DNA from: Bradyrhizobium sp. RP6
GTDB lineage: Bacteria; Pseudomonadota; Alphaproteobacteria; Rhizobiales; Xanthobacteraceae
DNA: 64,000 bases
Reading direction: 5' to 3'
NCBI RefSeq assembly: GCF_003837805.1
Contig: NZ_RQIT01000027.1
Span: forward strand, 1-64,000
Of this stretch, positions 49,202-57,199 are shown piece by piece. A program made the position numbers and the translations under genes. The notes under the pieces were generated by a model. It saw nothing but the letters and a program-made list of their open reading frames with translations. It was not told the DNA's origin and did not search any database. Numbering within the stretch: position 1 is the stretch's first letter; each line of letters opens with the position of its first letter.

Positions 49202-49392
49202 TGGGCCCTATGCTAGACTTGCAGGAAGGCCATGTATTCATTGAATTAACCTATCCCCACCTTATCGGCTTCGGGGTATGTACGGCATCACGAAGTGGCG
49301 ACCTCCACACCGGACTATTCCGGATGGAACCGCACACCCGAGTACAACGTAGACCTGCACCAATCGTGCCAATTACAGAGTCAGGGCAAACC

Positions 49393-50004
49393 ATGGCGAA
49401 CCAAGGGCAGAGCGCCGATCGCGGTCTTGAGGGGCTGACTGCGGCCGCCAAAGGCGCCGCCAATGCCGAAGGCGCCAAAAAGGGCCTGCCTCCGGTGCAT
49501 CTGTGGAATCCGCCGTTTTGCGGCGATCTCGACATCCGAATCGCATCCGATGGTACTTGGTTCTACTTGGGGACGCCAATCGGACGTCCTGCCTTGGTCC
49601 GCCTGTTCTCGACCATCCTCAAGCGCGAGGGCGACAAGCATTTCCTGGTCACGCCGGTGGAGAAGGTCGGCATCCGCGTCGATGATGCGCCGTTCATGGC
49701 GGTCGAGATGGAGAAGGACGGCGAGGCCAACCATCGCGTGCTGCGCTTCCGCACCAATGTCGATGACTGGGTGACCTGCGATGCCGCGCACCGGCTGCGA
49801 TTCGAGCAGGCACGGGATGGCGGGCTGACGCCTTACTTGCACGTCCGCGCCGATCTCTGGGCCAAGGTCACGAGGGCGCTCTATTACGATCTGGTTGACA
49901 TGGGTGAGGAGCGGATGGTCGATGGCCAGCCGATGTTCGGTGTCGAGTCGGCCGGCGAATTCTTCGCCATGGCCGATGCGGAGCAGGTGAGGGCCGCGCT
50001 TTGA
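49393..50004 (+). CDS. DUF1285 family protein
   Basis: A 203-residue soluble protein. After a low-complexity N-terminus the DUF1285 pattern begins with PPVHLWNPPFCGDLDIRI, GTWFYLGTPIGRPALVRLFSTIL and continues HFLVTPVEKVGIRVDDAPFMAV. The structure known for the family is a beta-rich two-domain fold with unknown function. It opens a four-gene operon with the CoA-type NUDIX, DUF6111 and cca genes, as in related rhizobia. AGGG lies 6 nt before the ATG. Confidence 0.85.
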   Translation: MANQGQSADRGLEGLTAAAKGAANAEGAKKGLPPVHLWNPPFCGDLDIRIASDGTWFYLGTPIGRPALVRLFSTILKREGDKHFLVTPVEKVGIRVDDAPFMAVEMEKDGEANHRVLRFRTNVDDWVTCDAAHRLRFEQARDGGLTPYLHVRADLWAKVTRALYYDLVDMGEERMVDGQPMFGVESAGEFFAMADAEQVRAAL

Positions 50005-50672
50005 ACAAGCCTATCCCGAGAAGCGATCCCGCCATCCTGGGCGCGGCGGATTTCTTCGCCCGCTCCCGGGCGAAGCTCGGCTTCGACGTGCCGCCGGGCC
50101 TGTACGATCCGAACATCATCCCGGCCTCGGGCGATCCCGGCACCGACAAGATGCTCGAGATCATCGCGCGCGAGCAGCCGGTGCGGCCGGCGGCGGTCCT
50201 GATCGCGGTGGTCGATCATCCCGAGCCGACCATCCTGCTGACGCAGCGCTCTGCCCATCTCAACGACCATGCCGGTCAGATCGCCTTTCCCGGCGGCAAG
50301 ATCGACGCGACCGATTCCTCGCCGCTGGATGCGGCGCTGCGCGAGGCCGAGGAGGAGGTCGGGCTGTCCAGAGACTTCGTCGAGCCGCTCGGCTATCTCG
50401 ATCTCTACGGCACCGCCTTCGGCTTCCGTATCCTGCCGACGGTAGCTAAGGTCAGGCCCGGCTTTTCGCTCACCATCAACCATTCGGAGGTTGATGATGC
50501 GTTCGAGGTGCCGCTATCCTTCCTGATGGATCCGGTGAACCACCAGGTGCACAGCAAGGAATTCCGCGGCACGCCGCGGTCCTACTACGCGATGCCGTTT
50601 GCGGAACGCTACATCTGGGGTGCGACGGCCGGAATGTTGCGTGTGCTGTATGAGCGGATCTATTCATCATGA
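50001..50672 (+). CDS. NUDIX CoA pyrophosphatase
   Basis: A 223-residue NUDIX protein that starts with TTG overlapping the DUF1285 stop (TTGA). It shows the UPF0035-like motif HLNDHAGQIAFPGGKID followed by the NUDIX box DAALREAEEEVGL, typical of CoA diphosphatases (NudL/PCD1 type). The N-terminal 50 residues form a helical arm. The enzyme would cleave CoA or its derivatives to 3',5'-ADP and acyl-phosphopantetheine. ATGA overlap with the next gene. Confidence 0.85.
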   Translation: MNKPIPRSDPAILGAADFFARSRAKLGFDVPPGLYDPNIIPASGDPGTDKMLEIIAREQPVRPAAVLIAVVDHPEPTILLTQRSAHLNDHAGQIAFPGGKIDATDSSPLDAALREAEEEVGLSRDFVEPLGYLDLYGTAFGFRILPTVAKVRPGFSLTINHSEVDDAFEVPLSFLMDPVNHQVHSKEFRGTPRSYYAMPFAERYIWGATAGMLRVLYERIYSS

Positions 50673-50932
50673 TCCGGACGGTTCTGACCGAGATCGGAAT
50701 CTTCCTCATCCCCTTTGCCGTCTATGCGCTGTTCCTGGCCGCAACGCGGTCCGGCCTGTTCGCGCGATCCTCCTGGCCGGTCGCGATCGTCGCGCGCCTT
50801 GCGCTGGTGGCGATCGTGCTCGTCATCGCGGGCCTGATCGGCCTTGCGCATTTCTCCGGCGCGCCGCCGGATTCGACCTACGTTCCCGCCCATATCGAGA
50901 ACGGCAAGCTCGTGCCGGGCACGGAAAAATAG
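50669..50932 (+). CDS. DUF6111 small membrane protein
   Basis: An 87-residue protein with two hydrophobic segments (about 5-25 and 38-62), linked by a short basic loop, and a hydrophilic C-terminal tail ending GTEK. The start overlaps the NUDIX stop by 4 bases and the next gene follows 10 bases after the stop, so it is embedded in the operon. Function is unknown. Confidence 0.78.
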   Translation: MIRTVLTEIGIFLIPFAVYALFLAATRSGLFARSSWPVAIVARLALVAIVLVIAGLIGLAHFSGAPPDSTYVPAHIENGKLVPGTEK

Positions 50933-50942
50933 GGGCCGATCG

Positions 50943-52199
50943 ATGAGCGCGGAGCCGTTGCTTGCCCATGCGCCCTGGCTGACCGCAGGCGGGACCGCGC
51001 GTGTCCTGCAACTGCTCGGCACCGATGGCGAGGAGGCGCGCGTGGTCGGCGGCGCCGTCCGCAATGCGCTGCTCGGTCTCTTGCCTGGCGACATCGACAT
51101 CGCGACCACGGCGCTGCCGGAGGAGGTGATGCGGCGTGCCAAGGCCGCCGGCATCAAGGGCGTGCCGACCGGCATCGACCACGGCACCGTCACGCTGGTG
51201 ATCGAGGGGCACCCCTATGAAGTCACCACGCTGCGCGAGGACACCGAGACTTTCGGCCGCAAGGCCAGGGTCGCGTTCGGCCGCGACTGGGTGAAGGATG
51301 CCGAGCGCCGCGACTTCACCATGAACGGCTTGTCGGTCGATGCTGCTGGTGTCGTGTACGACTATGTCGGCGGTATCGCCGATGCGAGAGCCCGCCGCGT
51401 ACGCTTCATCGGTGATCCCGGCCAGCGCATCGCCGAGGATTATCTGCGCATCCTGCGCTTCTTCCGCATCCACGCCGCCTTCGGTGCCGGCGATCCCGAC
51501 CGCGAGGGCTATCTCGCCTGCATTCGGGGACGTGCGGGCCTGGCCAGCCTGTCGGCCGAGCGGGTGCGCATGGAGATGCTGAAATTACTGGTGGCCGGCG
51601 GTGCAGCCGCGGCCGTGATGGCCATGGCCGAGGGCGGATTGCTGCAGGCGTTGATCGGCGGCGTCGTCTATACGGGCCCTCTCTCGACGATGATCGCGAT
51701 CGAGCGCGAGCTCGGTCTTGCGCCAAGCAGCACGCGACGCCTGGCCGCGCTGTCGGTCGCCGTGACCGAAGACGCCAAACGCGTCGCCGCGCGCTTGCGG
51801 CTCTCCAATGCCGAGGCCAAGGCGCTGGATTCGATGGGGCATCGCTGGTGGCGCTTCGTCAAGAAGGACGAGGCCAATGCACGGCGGCTGCTCTACCGGC
51901 TCGGTGCCGAGCGCTATCACGATCGCGTGTTGCTGGGGTGGGCGAGGAACGGCGACGACGACAGTTGGCCGCGCTGGCGCGCGCTCGCCGAGCTGCCGCA
52001 GCGCTGGACCGCGCCGAAATTTCCGCTGAAGGCCGCCGACTTCATCGCACGCGGTCTGGCCGAAGGACCTGCGCTCGGACATGTGTTGACGCTCGCCGAG
52101 GACGCCTGGCTTGCGGCGGATTTTCCACTGGAGCAAGCCGCGCTCGCTGCCATCGCCGATCAAGCCGTCGCGCGCGTCAGCCGCGATGAGAAGCCGTAA
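50943..52199 (+). CDS. cca: CCA tRNA nucleotidyltransferase / poly(A) polymerase-family enzyme
   Basis: A 418-residue class II nucleotidyltransferase. VVGGAVRNALLG and the catalytic GDIDIATTA (DxD) are at residues 35-60. RRDFTMNGL, YVGGIADARARRVRFIGDPGQRIAEDYLRILRFFR follow as in CCA-adding enzymes. The C-terminal helical part binds the tRNA acceptor stem. It should add or repair the 3' CCA end of tRNA. It is the last gene of the DUF1285 operon. A degenerate second copy of its 3' end lies downstream at about 53992-54082. Confidence 0.92.
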   Translation: MSAEPLLAHAPWLTAGGTARVLQLLGTDGEEARVVGGAVRNALLGLLPGDIDIATTALPEEVMRRAKAAGIKGVPTGIDHGTVTLVIEGHPYEVTTLREDTETFGRKARVAFGRDWVKDAERRDFTMNGLSVDAAGVVYDYVGGIADARARRVRFIGDPGQRIAEDYLRILRFFRIHAAFGAGDPDREGYLACIRGRAGLASLSAERVRMEMLKLLVAGGAAAAVMAMAEGGLLQALIGGVVYTGPLSTMIAIERELGLAPSSTRRLAALSVAVTEDAKRVAARLRLSNAEAKALDSMGHRWWRFVKKDEANARRLLYRLGAERYHDRVLLGWARNGDDDSWPRWRALAELPQRWTAPKFPLKAADFIARGLAEGPALGHVLTLAEDAWLAADFPLEQAALAAIADQAVARVSRDEKP

Positions 52200-52272
52200 G
52201 CTTCGGCGTCGAGCCCGCGGTGGCGATCATCGCGGTCTGCGGGAGCTTTGCCAATGCCAGCCGCATGGTCAG

Positions 52273-53229
52273 CTAGGCCGATCGCCTTCCCGCACGCATG
52301 ACGCGGCGGTCTTCCGCCCGGGGCGCCCACGGGTCCCCTGAGGGATCGTCACCGAGGCTCTCTGCAAGGAAGTCGATGAAGAGGCGGAGCCGGCTCGGTA
52401 CGAAACGCCGATGCGGGTAGAGGACATGAACGCCGAGACTGCCCCAGTCGCAGTCATCGAGGATCGGGATCAGCAGGCCCGCCTCGATGTCCTTGCCGCA
52501 GACAAATGACGGAAGCCAGGAGACGCCAAGGCCCGCAACGGCCGCCTTGCGCAGCGTATCGGCGCTGGTCGAGGCGAGCCGGGCGGTCGTTCTGACCTTG
52601 CCGTGCATCTCACGCCGGCGCCAGGACCAATCGAGACGAGGTGCGGGCTGCGAGAAGGTCAGCGCGGGCAAGGCCGAGAGCATCTCGGGCGTGTCGGGAA
52701 CGCCATGCCGGGCCAGGAAGTCCGCGCTTGCCACGACGCGAAAGTGGGTCGTCGCGAGCTTGCGTCCTATCAGTGCGGTGTCGAGCGACTGCGCGACCCG
52801 GATCGCCATGTCGAAGCCTTCCTGCACGAGATCGACCGGGCGGTTCGTCAGGTCGGCGACGACGGCAATGCCGGGATGCCGCGACATGAAATCGACGAGC
52901 AGTGGCGCCAGGTGATCCTGGCCGAGCTCGACCGGCGCCGTCACGCGGAGCGTCCCGCGCGACTCCCGGTTTTCGGCCCCGACGGTGCCCTCCGCCTCGT
53001 CGACGGCTTCGAGAATCGCGAGCACCTTGTCGAGATAGAGTTGGCCCTCCGGCGTCGGCCGCACCGACCGGGTGGTTCTGTCCAGAAGCCGGGCTCCGGT
53101 GCGCTCCTCGAGATGAGCGACATGCTTGGCCACCATCGCGGCCGACATCGCGCAGGCGCGGGCCGCCGCGTTGAAGCCGCCGAGCTCAACCACCCGCACG
53201 AAAACACGCATGCTGCTCAGCGTATCCAT
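52273..53229 (-). CDS. LysR-family transcriptional regulator
   Basis: A 318-residue LysR protein. The N-terminal helix-turn-helix reads FVRVVELGGFNAAARACAMSAAMVAKHVAHLEERTGARLLDRTTRSV, followed by the periplasmic-binding-like effector domain (PVELGQDHLAPLLVDF, RPVDLVQEGFDMAIRV). The C-terminus has a disordered charged tail. It is divergent from the YdhR-like gene, with 119 bases between starts, and likely controls it. A perfect palindrome CCCGATCGGG is at 53316-53325. The effector is unknown. Confidence 0.85.
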   Translation of the reverse strand: MDTLSSMRVFVRVVELGGFNAAARACAMSAAMVAKHVAHLEERTGARLLDRTTRSVRPTPEGQLYLDKVLAILEAVDEAEGTVGAENRESRGTLRVTAPVELGQDHLAPLLVDFMSRHPGIAVVADLTNRPVDLVQEGFDMAIRVAQSLDTALIGRKLATTHFRVVASADFLARHGVPDTPEMLSALPALTFSQPAPRLDWSWRRREMHGKVRTTARLASTSADTLRKAAVAGLGVSWLPSFVCGKDIEAGLLIPILDDCDWGSLGVHVLYPHRRFVPSRLRLFIDFLAESLGDDPSGDPWAPRAEDRRVMRAGRRSA

Positions 53230-53348
53230 GGTCTATCCCACACTCCCAGTCAGCATCGATCCTACCAGACGGTGAATTCTCGCAAGCGTGGCGGCGACAT
53301 AGACCGCTGCGTGAGCCCGATCGGGTGATTGCGAACCAGAGGTACCAC

Positions 53349-53651
53349 ATGAGGACATTGCTGCAATTCGACTTCGCGTTTGATGGGCCGTGGGGTCAAG
53401 ATCTCCAGATCGCCTGCCGTGATCTTGCGGACGACATCGCGGCCCAGCCCGGGCTCATCTGGAAGCTCTGGGGCGAGAACCGCAGCGCGGGCCGCTCGGG
53501 GGGCGTCTATCTGTTCGAGACGCCGGAAGCGGCCGCTGCCTATGTGACCAGGCATCGGCCGCGGCTCGCCGCCTTCGGCGTGACCGACCCGACGATCTCG
53601 TCCTTCAGCCTCAATCTGCCGCTGTCTCGCACGACGCGCGCGCCGTTGTGA
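53349..53651 (+). CDS. YdhR-like putative monooxygenase
   Basis: A 100-residue protein, the size of YdhR. The alternating strand and helix pattern (LLQFDFAFDGPW, DDIAAQPGLIWKLWGENRSAGRSGGVYLFETPEAAAAYV) matches the dimeric alpha/beta-barrel YdhR family. The biochemical reaction is not established for the family. Start ATG 53349 is more consistent with the family than the 53325 frame. It is followed 11 bases later by a second small protein. Confidence 0.75.
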   Translation: MRTLLQFDFAFDGPWGQDLQIACRDLADDIAAQPGLIWKLWGENRSAGRSGGVYLFETPEAAAAYVTRHRPRLAAFGVTDPTISSFSLNLPLSRTTRAPL

Positions 53652-53662
53652 GAGGGCAAGCG

Positions 53663-53950
53663 ATGTACACGACCATTGCCGAAGTCGAGATCGAGGATCT
53701 CGCGCGCTTTCTTTCCATCTTCGCAACGGACGGCCGCAGCAAGCGGGAGGCGCATGGGAGCCTCGGGGCCGAAGTGCTGTTCGCATCGGATGGTTCGGAC
53801 AGGGGCATCGTCCTGATCGACTGGCGGGACGAAGCGGCCTACGACGCCTTTCGATCCGACGCCTCGGTGCCGCCGACGATGGCCAAAGGCGGCGCCAAGG
53901 GCCGCCCGCGGTTCACTCCCGTCATCAGGGCGGGCCGGTTCGCCGCATGA
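53663..53950 (+). CDS. Small dimeric alpha/beta-barrel-like protein (95 aa)
   Basis: A 95-residue protein with the pattern YTTIAEVEIEDLARFLSIF, VLFASDGSDRGIVLIDWRD, then helix AYDAFRSD, which looks like another ABM-type alpha/beta barrel. Two such small barrel proteins side by side behind one LysR regulator suggest a shared small-molecule pathway. Its stop overlaps a possible ATG of the next frame (53947), but that frame starts in remnant sequence. Confidence 0.65.
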   Translation: MYTTIAEVEIEDLARFLSIFATDGRSKREAHGSLGAEVLFASDGSDRGIVLIDWRDEAAYDAFRSDASVPPTMAKGGAKGRPRFTPVIRAGRFAA

Positions 53951-53991
53951 CGCCGGACGCGGCGGCCGGTTCGGCCGCCGCGTGCCTCGGC

Positions 53992-54082
53992 GGTTGCCTC
54001 GCCGCGGATTCTCCACTAGACGAGGCCGTGCTCGCTTCCATCGCACATCAGGCTGCGGCTCGAAATCAGCCGCGATCAAAAA
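53992..54082 (+). pseudogene. Degenerate second copy of the cca 3' end
   Basis: Translated in the frame of the preceding stop, this reads LAADSPLDEAVLASIAHQAAAR, against LAADFPLEQAALAAIADQAVAR at the end of the intact cca gene. At DNA level about 90 bases align, roughly two thirds to three quarters identical by eye, including GCGGATT, TCCACT, CTCGCT, CATCGC and the 11-base TCAGCCGCGAT, with a one-base insertion near the end. The match stops close to the point where the cca gene itself ends. No nucleotidyltransferase catalytic region is present, so it is a relic. It flanks the LysR module on the far side from the intact gene. Confidence 0.75.
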
Positions 54083-54084
54083 AA

Positions 54085-54855
54085 TTGACCATCGTCTCAG
54101 GCTTCGCCGACATCTCGCTTCTGCAGCTCCTGCTGGTCGCAACGATGGCGTTGTTTGCTTCGATCATCGGCGGTCTCGCCGGCTACGGCACCGGCGCCCT
54201 GATGCCGCTGGTGCTGGTGCCGCTGGTCGGCGCCGAGCCCGTGGTGCCGATCATCGCGATCTCCGCGATGTTCACCAATCTCAGCCGCGCCATCGCCTAT
54301 CTGCGCTACGCCGACCGCCGCCGCGCGCTGATCGTGCTCGCCTGCGCAGGCTTGACGACGGCGCTCGGCGCCTACGGCTATACGCGCCTGACCAGTGCGG
54401 GCGCGGCGCTCGTGATCGGCACCATGCTGATCCTGAGCGTGCCGCTGCGCCGCGTGCTGCGACGGCGCAGCGTGCGGATCGGCGACAGCGGCCTTGCCGC
54501 CGGCTCCGTCGGCTACGGCGTGCTGGTCGGCGGCACCTCGGGCTCCGGCGTGATCCTGCTTTCGCTGTTGATGGCCACGGGGCTCGAAGGCGCCGCCGTG
54601 ATCGCGACCGATGCGATGATCTCGCTCGGCACCGGCCTCATCAAGATCTCGGTGTTCGGCCTCGCCGGCGCCGTGACGGCGCAAGTGCTCGCCTTCGCGC
54701 TTCTGATCGGGGGAATGGCCGTGCCCGGCGCGTTCCTGGCAAAAGCCTTCGTCGAGCGGATGCCTGTGCATATCCACACCGCGATCCTCGACGTTGCCGT
54801 CATCACGGGCGGGCTGGTGATGATCTCGGCCGCCGCGAGGCAGTTGATCGCTTAG
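54085..54855 (+). CDS. TauE/SafE-family permease
   Basis: About 256 residues with eight predicted membrane segments. The first (SLLQLLLVATMALFASIIGGLAGYGTGALM) carries the conserved glycine motif of the family's first repeat, and the matching second repeat is at AAGSVGYGVLVGGTSGSGVILLSLLMATGL. These proteins export or import sulfite, sulfoacetate or organic acids. The start is uncertain; TTG at 54085 begins a plausible cytoplasmic N-terminus, while a frame from 53947 reads through the relic cca end. It is downstream of the LysR module but may originally have followed cca directly. Confidence 0.75.
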   Translation: MTIVSGFADISLLQLLLVATMALFASIIGGLAGYGTGALMPLVLVPLVGAEPVVPIIAISAMFTNLSRAIAYLRYADRRRALIVLACAGLTTALGAYGYTRLTSAGAALVIGTMLILSVPLRRVLRRRSVRIGDSGLAAGSVGYGVLVGGTSGSGVILLSLLMATGLEGAAVIATDAMISLGTGLIKISVFGLAGAVTAQVLAFALLIGGMAVPGAFLAKAFVERMPVHIHTAILDVAVITGGLVMISAAARQLIA

Positions 54856-55005
54856 ATGCCTCGGCTCCATCCGGCATTCACGCCCGGACTGTGGATCGGG
54901 CCGACAGCGGACACGTGGGGGCAAAACGTTCAGTCGAGTTCCCGGTTCGATGCTTCTGCGCTGAACGTCGTTGAAATCGCCGCCGGGATGACCTAGTTCT
55001 TTGCC

Positions 55006-55440
55006 GTGCACCACGGCTCCGCCCACCGTTTCCGTCGATTCGCCAGAACGGCCATGTTCGTGGCGATATGTGCGTTTGTGCTTCAGGCGACGCTGATTTC
55101 AGTCTCGCAGGCGAAAGCGGCCGTTGGCGCCATGCCGGCGCCTTCCGTCACTCTCAGCGGCTCGCTGCATTTTCACGACCACTTGGCAGGTCACGTGCAC
55201 TCCCACGGCGGTGACGGCGCCGAAGGCCACGTACATGACGGGCCGGACCACGACGATGACGAAGGTGCTCCAAGCTTGGCTTGGAACATCTTTGGCATTT
55301 CGATCGCCTCACCGCAGTTCATCAGCCTGCTCAGTTCCTTTGAACCGCTCGGCGCAGTCGAACTCCCGGTTGTGCGAGCCACTGTCGGGGTGAGCCCCGA
55401 AGGACTCATCCGGCCACCAAGTACCTTCAGCATCGCGTAA
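55006..55440 (+). CDS. Histidine-rich exported protein of the RND cluster
   Basis: A 144-residue protein. A basic N-terminus (HRFRRFARTAMF) and hydrophobic segment (VAICAFVLQATLISVSQAKA) form a signal peptide. The mature N-terminal part holds the cluster HFHDHLAGHVHSHGG and HVHDGPDHDDDEG, ten or more His and many Asp within 45 residues, a likely metal-binding region. The C-terminal part is hydrophobic (WNIFGISIASPQFISLLSS). GTG at 55006 or ATG at 55054 are both possible starts. It opens a cluster with the RND adaptor and pump and probably binds or buffers the exported metal. Confidence 0.7.
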   Translation: MHHGSAHRFRRFARTAMFVAICAFVLQATLISVSQAKAAVGAMPAPSVTLSGSLHFHDHLAGHVHSHGGDGAEGHVHDGPDHDDDEGAPSLAWNIFGISIASPQFISLLSSFEPLGAVELPVVRATVGVSPEGLIRPPSTFSIA

Positions 55441-55491
55441 TCAGGGCGGCCCTGCAGCCGCCGCCTTTTCGCATGTCTGAAGGACCTTTCC

Positions 55492-57192
55492 ATGTTCATG
55501 AATCAGCGCTGCCCGAAACGGCGGCTCGCAGCCCTTGGGCTGGTCGCTCTCGGCTGTTTAAGCCTGCTTTTTGGCTTGTCAGGCGCCCTTGCCCATGAGG
55601 GGCACGATCACGGCGACGCGGACCAGCCGGCGGTTGTGTCATCAGCCCATCCGAGGGTCGCCGCACGCTCGGAGCTTTACGAAATCGTCGGCATCCTGAA
55701 AGACGGCAAGCTTTCCGTCTTCATTGACGATGCGATCACGAACGAGCCGGTTTCGGACGCTGCCTTGCAGGTCACGATCGGCGATTCCGCCCCGATCGAG
55801 GCTCCGAGCCAGAACGGAGTCTACACCGCCGCGATCCCGAATGGCACGCTGCCCGGATCGGTTGAGGTCATCTTCTCGATCAGCGCCGGCAAGGGAAATG
55901 ATCTGCTGGTGGACTCGCTCGCGCCGACGCGTGCCGGCGATGCCCGGCCCCCGGACCAGGAGCACGAGCATGGCTGGTTCTTCCCAAGTCGAACCGCCGT
56001 CGCCGCCTCCGCGCTCGCTGCCTTGGGCCTCGGCCTTCTCTTCGCCTATTGGAGGCGACATGGCCGCGGCACGGCTGTTCCCATCTCCGCCGCGATGGCA
56101 GGAGCGTTCGTCGCCCTCGCCGCCATCATGCTCGGCGAGGGCCGGACGAACGCAACACAACCAAATCCGCCGGATGCTCCCGTGCTGAGCGACGCCCCGC
56201 GGCGCCTGCAAGACGGCACCGTCTTCGCGGCCAAGCCGACGCAACGGTTGCTCGATGTGCGGACCACTGCAGCCGAGCCGCGGACAATTCGACCCGCCGC
56301 CACGCTGATCGGCCGCGTCATTGCCGACCCGAACCGCAGCAGCATCGTGCAAAGCGTCTACGGGGGCCGCGTCGTTCCGGGCAATGGCGGCATACCTCGC
56401 ATCGGACAAACCGTCCGCAAGGGCGATCTGCTCATCCAGATCGAGCCGCATCTGCCGGTCGCGGACCGCACGACGATCCTCGAGAAGGTCGGCGAGATCG
56501 AGCAATTGATGGCAGTCACGGACAACAAGCTGCGGCGTCTGAGGCCGCTGGCCGAGCGCGGCGCGGTGCCGCAAGGACAGGTCAACGATCTCGAAAGCGA
56601 GTTGGAAGGCCTGCGGGCGCGCCGCGAAACCGTCGGAAACTCCCGCACCGGGTTTGAGGAGCTGCGGGCATCGACCGACGGCATCATCACGTCCGCCAAG
56701 GTCGTGCCAGGCCAGGTCATTCAGCCGCAGGACGTCCTGTTCCAGATCGCCGACCCCCGCAGCCTTTGGGTCGAGGCACTGGCCTATGACGATCTGGGTT
56801 CGAAGCCGTCTGAAGCCGCAACGGCAGTGGCCCCGGACGGGCAGCAGATTGCGCTGAGCTTCGTTGGAACGAGCCGGGCGCTGCGCCAGCATGCGTCGGT
56901 GGTTCAGTTCGCCATTCCCGAGCCGCCGGCGGGCCTCAACATCGGTCAGCCGCTGAATGTGATGGTCCAGAGCGGGGCGCCCGTGGCTGGCCTGATCCTT
57001 CCGCGCAACGCCGTCGTTCGGAGCGGCAACGGTGAGAATATCGTCTGGCTGCACACCGGGCCCGAGCGTTTCGAGCCGAAACCGGTTCGCGTGCTGCCGG
57101 TGGATGCGGCCCGCGTGATGGTGGCGGCCGGTGTCAACGAGGGCGAACGTGTCGTCGTTCGCGGTACCGATCTCGTCAACCAGATCCGGTAG
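55492..57192 (+). CDS. Heavy-metal RND efflux adaptor with N-terminal extension
   Basis: A 566-residue adaptor (CzcB/CusB-like but longer by about 150 residues). The signal peptide is followed by HEGHDHGDAD, an Ig-like domain (about 55-145), then two hydrophobic segments (about 166-186 and 192-214), and only afterwards the ordinary adaptor: barrel-sandwich RPAATLIGRVIADPN, a helical hairpin with EIEQLMAVTDNKLRRLRPLAERG, the second lipoyl part TDGIITSAKVVPGQVIQ and the membrane-proximal domain. AAGGA is upstream of the ATG. It links the RND pump to an outer-membrane channel, for which no gene is seen here. Confidence 0.83.
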   Translation: MFMNQRCPKRRLAALGLVALGCLSLLFGLSGALAHEGHDHGDADQPAVVSSAHPRVAARSELYEIVGILKDGKLSVFIDDAITNEPVSDAALQVTIGDSAPIEAPSQNGVYTAAIPNGTLPGSVEVIFSISAGKGNDLLVDSLAPTRAGDARPPDQEHEHGWFFPSRTAVAASALAALGLGLLFAYWRRHGRGTAVPISAAMAGAFVALAAIMLGEGRTNATQPNPPDAPVLSDAPRRLQDGTVFAAKPTQRLLDVRTTAAEPRTIRPAATLIGRVIADPNRSSIVQSVYGGRVVPGNGGIPRIGQTVRKGDLLIQIEPHLPVADRTTILEKVGEIEQLMAVTDNKLRRLRPLAERGAVPQGQVNDLESELEGLRARRETVGNSRTGFEELRASTDGIITSAKVVPGQVIQPQDVLFQIADPRSLWVEALAYDDLGSKPSEAATAVAPDGQQIALSFVGTSRALRQHASVVQFAIPEPPAGLNIGQPLNVMVQSGAPVAGLILPRNAVVRSGNGENIVWLHTGPERFEPKPVRVLPVDAARVMVAAGVNEGERVVVRGTDLVNQIR

Positions 57193-57199
57193 GCCGCTC

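Noticed and set aside
53316..53325. CCCGATCGGG as LysR operator of the first LysR gene
   Set aside because: A 10-base palindrome of this composition is common in high-GC DNA and lacks the T-N11-A pattern.
53947..54084. Extended N-terminus of the TauE/SafE gene
   Set aside because: The extra residues are the relic of the cca 3' end, not part of a permease. The ATGA overlap with the preceding gene appears accidental.
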